Source of the DNA: Arion vulgaris
Lineage: Eukaryota; Mollusca; Gastropoda; Stylommatophora; Arionidae
Direction of reading: 5' to 3'
Length of the DNA stretch: 64,000 nt
NCBI GenBank assembly: GCA_020796225.1
Contig: CM036767.1
Span: 15,158,427-15,222,426 of the forward strand
Below, piece after piece: positions 63,376-64,000 of this stretch; the stretch's first letter is position 1, and each line of letters begins with the position of its first letter. Under the pieces are notes generated by a model. It saw nothing but the letters and a program-made list of their open reading frames with translations. It was not told the DNA's origin and did not search any database. The translations under genes and the position numbers were made by a program.

Positions 63376-63450
63376 AGTACACAAACAATATACAGTGACG
63401 TTTCGACCAACAGGTCTTTATCAAGCAAAGGATAAAAAAGCGAAAAATTC
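63376..63450 (-). mobile_element. Penelope-like 3' tail fragment
   Basis: GTGACGTTTCGACCAACAGG and TCTTTATCAAGCAAAGG, reverse complement of the hairpin region. It abuts LINE-J. Confidence 0.65.
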
Positions 63451-63838
63451 AGTCTTCCTATATAGTTTTATATTGAATTAAATTTTTGCTTACTTTTGTG
63501 ATACTGTACACAAGTGTATGTGTCCTTAAACGCCAATTTACTTAGTATCACTGCAGCCTACCCACGGTTGTCTCCAGATCTAGTCTGGTCTGACCACCTT
63601 AGATTTATAGATGTCCGTACATCGTCTTCCTATAAGCAAGACATACCATACATAATCAAACAATAAATTCCCAACGATTGTAAACGTATACCAATCACAC
63701 CACCGGCTCCTATAGGTCTATTCACATAGAGTACTTTCTTTATCTTTGCAAAATCCAATCCACGTTTTTATTGTAACTAAAATTAGTAAAATAAATAATG
63801 TAAATAATATGCTGAATTATATATATATATTGATGTTT
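63451..63838. other. Intronic sequence without recognisable feature
   Basis: AT-rich; nothing supported. Confidence 0.5.
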
Positions 63839-63840
63839 TC

Positions 63841-64000
63841 GCCCGTGTAGTGCCGAGGCCGATGGAAGAGAAGCAAAGAATAGTACTACTGTGACCTACA
63901 AGGCATGTCGTAAGAGGCGACTGATGTAGGACGTAGGGAAACTACCCTAGTAAATAAAAAACATCGCAGAAATTGGACATGCTGGCCTACATGTAGACGC
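63841..64000 (+). mobile_element. SINE-C copy, cut by window end
   Basis: GCCCGTGTAGTGCCGAGGCC, GTAAGAGGCGACTGATGTAG and CTGGCCTACATGTAGACGC. Confidence 0.88.

Noticed and set aside
55307..64000. Search for the netrin C345C/NTR exon
   Set aside because: Nothing with the expected cysteine and basic pattern was found; it probably lies beyond the window.

Overview
This is eukaryotic, intron-rich and very repeat-rich DNA. It reads as a 64 kb stretch through the introns of a netrin gene from an invertebrate, most likely a mollusc or other lophotrochozoan. That placement is an inference from the netrin sequence, the abundant tRNA-derived SINEs, the RTE/jockey-type LINE debris and a Penelope-like element. 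I found no bacterial operons, CRISPR arrays, rRNA genes or convincing free-standing tRNA genes.

The only host coding sequence I can support is three exons on the + strand, all with canonical AG/GT borders and symmetric phase 1-1. Two of them, 33694-33882 (called LE2a) and 36690-36878 (LE2b), are both exactly 189 bp. They encode alternative versions of the same second laminin-EGF domain of netrin (47 of 63 residues identical by my count, all eight cysteines kept). The third, 55157-55306, encodes the third LE domain. The N-terminal laminin-VI domain, the first LE domain and the C-terminal NTR/C345C domain are not in the window. LE2a and LE2b look like a duplicated, probably mutually exclusive exon pair. 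They differ at one of the arginines of the LE2 patch that in vertebrate netrin-1 belongs to the second receptor-binding site.

LE2b is tightly entangled with mobile DNA. A tRNA-derived SINE sits immediately inside its donor site, and its 12-bp target duplication copies the exon/intron junction. A near-copy of its acceptor lies 115 bp upstream. Inverted copies of another SINE family flank it.

Everything else is repeats. SINE families (names are mine): A (tRNA head, GGTTCGAGCCC); B and C (sister families with GAA-rich tails); E (tRNA head, body with GTTACGATGTCCATGGCACC); G and H (shared 3' tail); L and M (tRNA heads, shared AAGCAATGGCAAACTACTGA body); N and P (single copies). LINE remains: an ATT-tailed family (seven 5'-truncated copies), families F/F2/F3, W, Y, Z, Q, S, and RNase H-bearing R and J. 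Also present are a 1.9 kb Penelope-like element (45306-47219) with a perfect 16-bp target duplication plus four tail fragments, five short hAT-like MITEs with 8-bp target duplications, two TTAA-bounded MITEs and one large foldback element.

More than twenty-five tandem arrays occupy a large share of the window. Several demonstrably grew from a segment inside a SINE or LINE copy. Layout: 1-33.6 kb, upstream intron with nested transposons and arrays; 33.7-36.9 kb, the LE2 exon pair; 36.9-55.2 kb, an 18.3 kb intron with the Penelope element; 55.2-55.3 kb, the LE3 exon; 55.3-64 kb, downstream intron dominated by a LINE, a 1.45 kb array and a 2.6 kb array.
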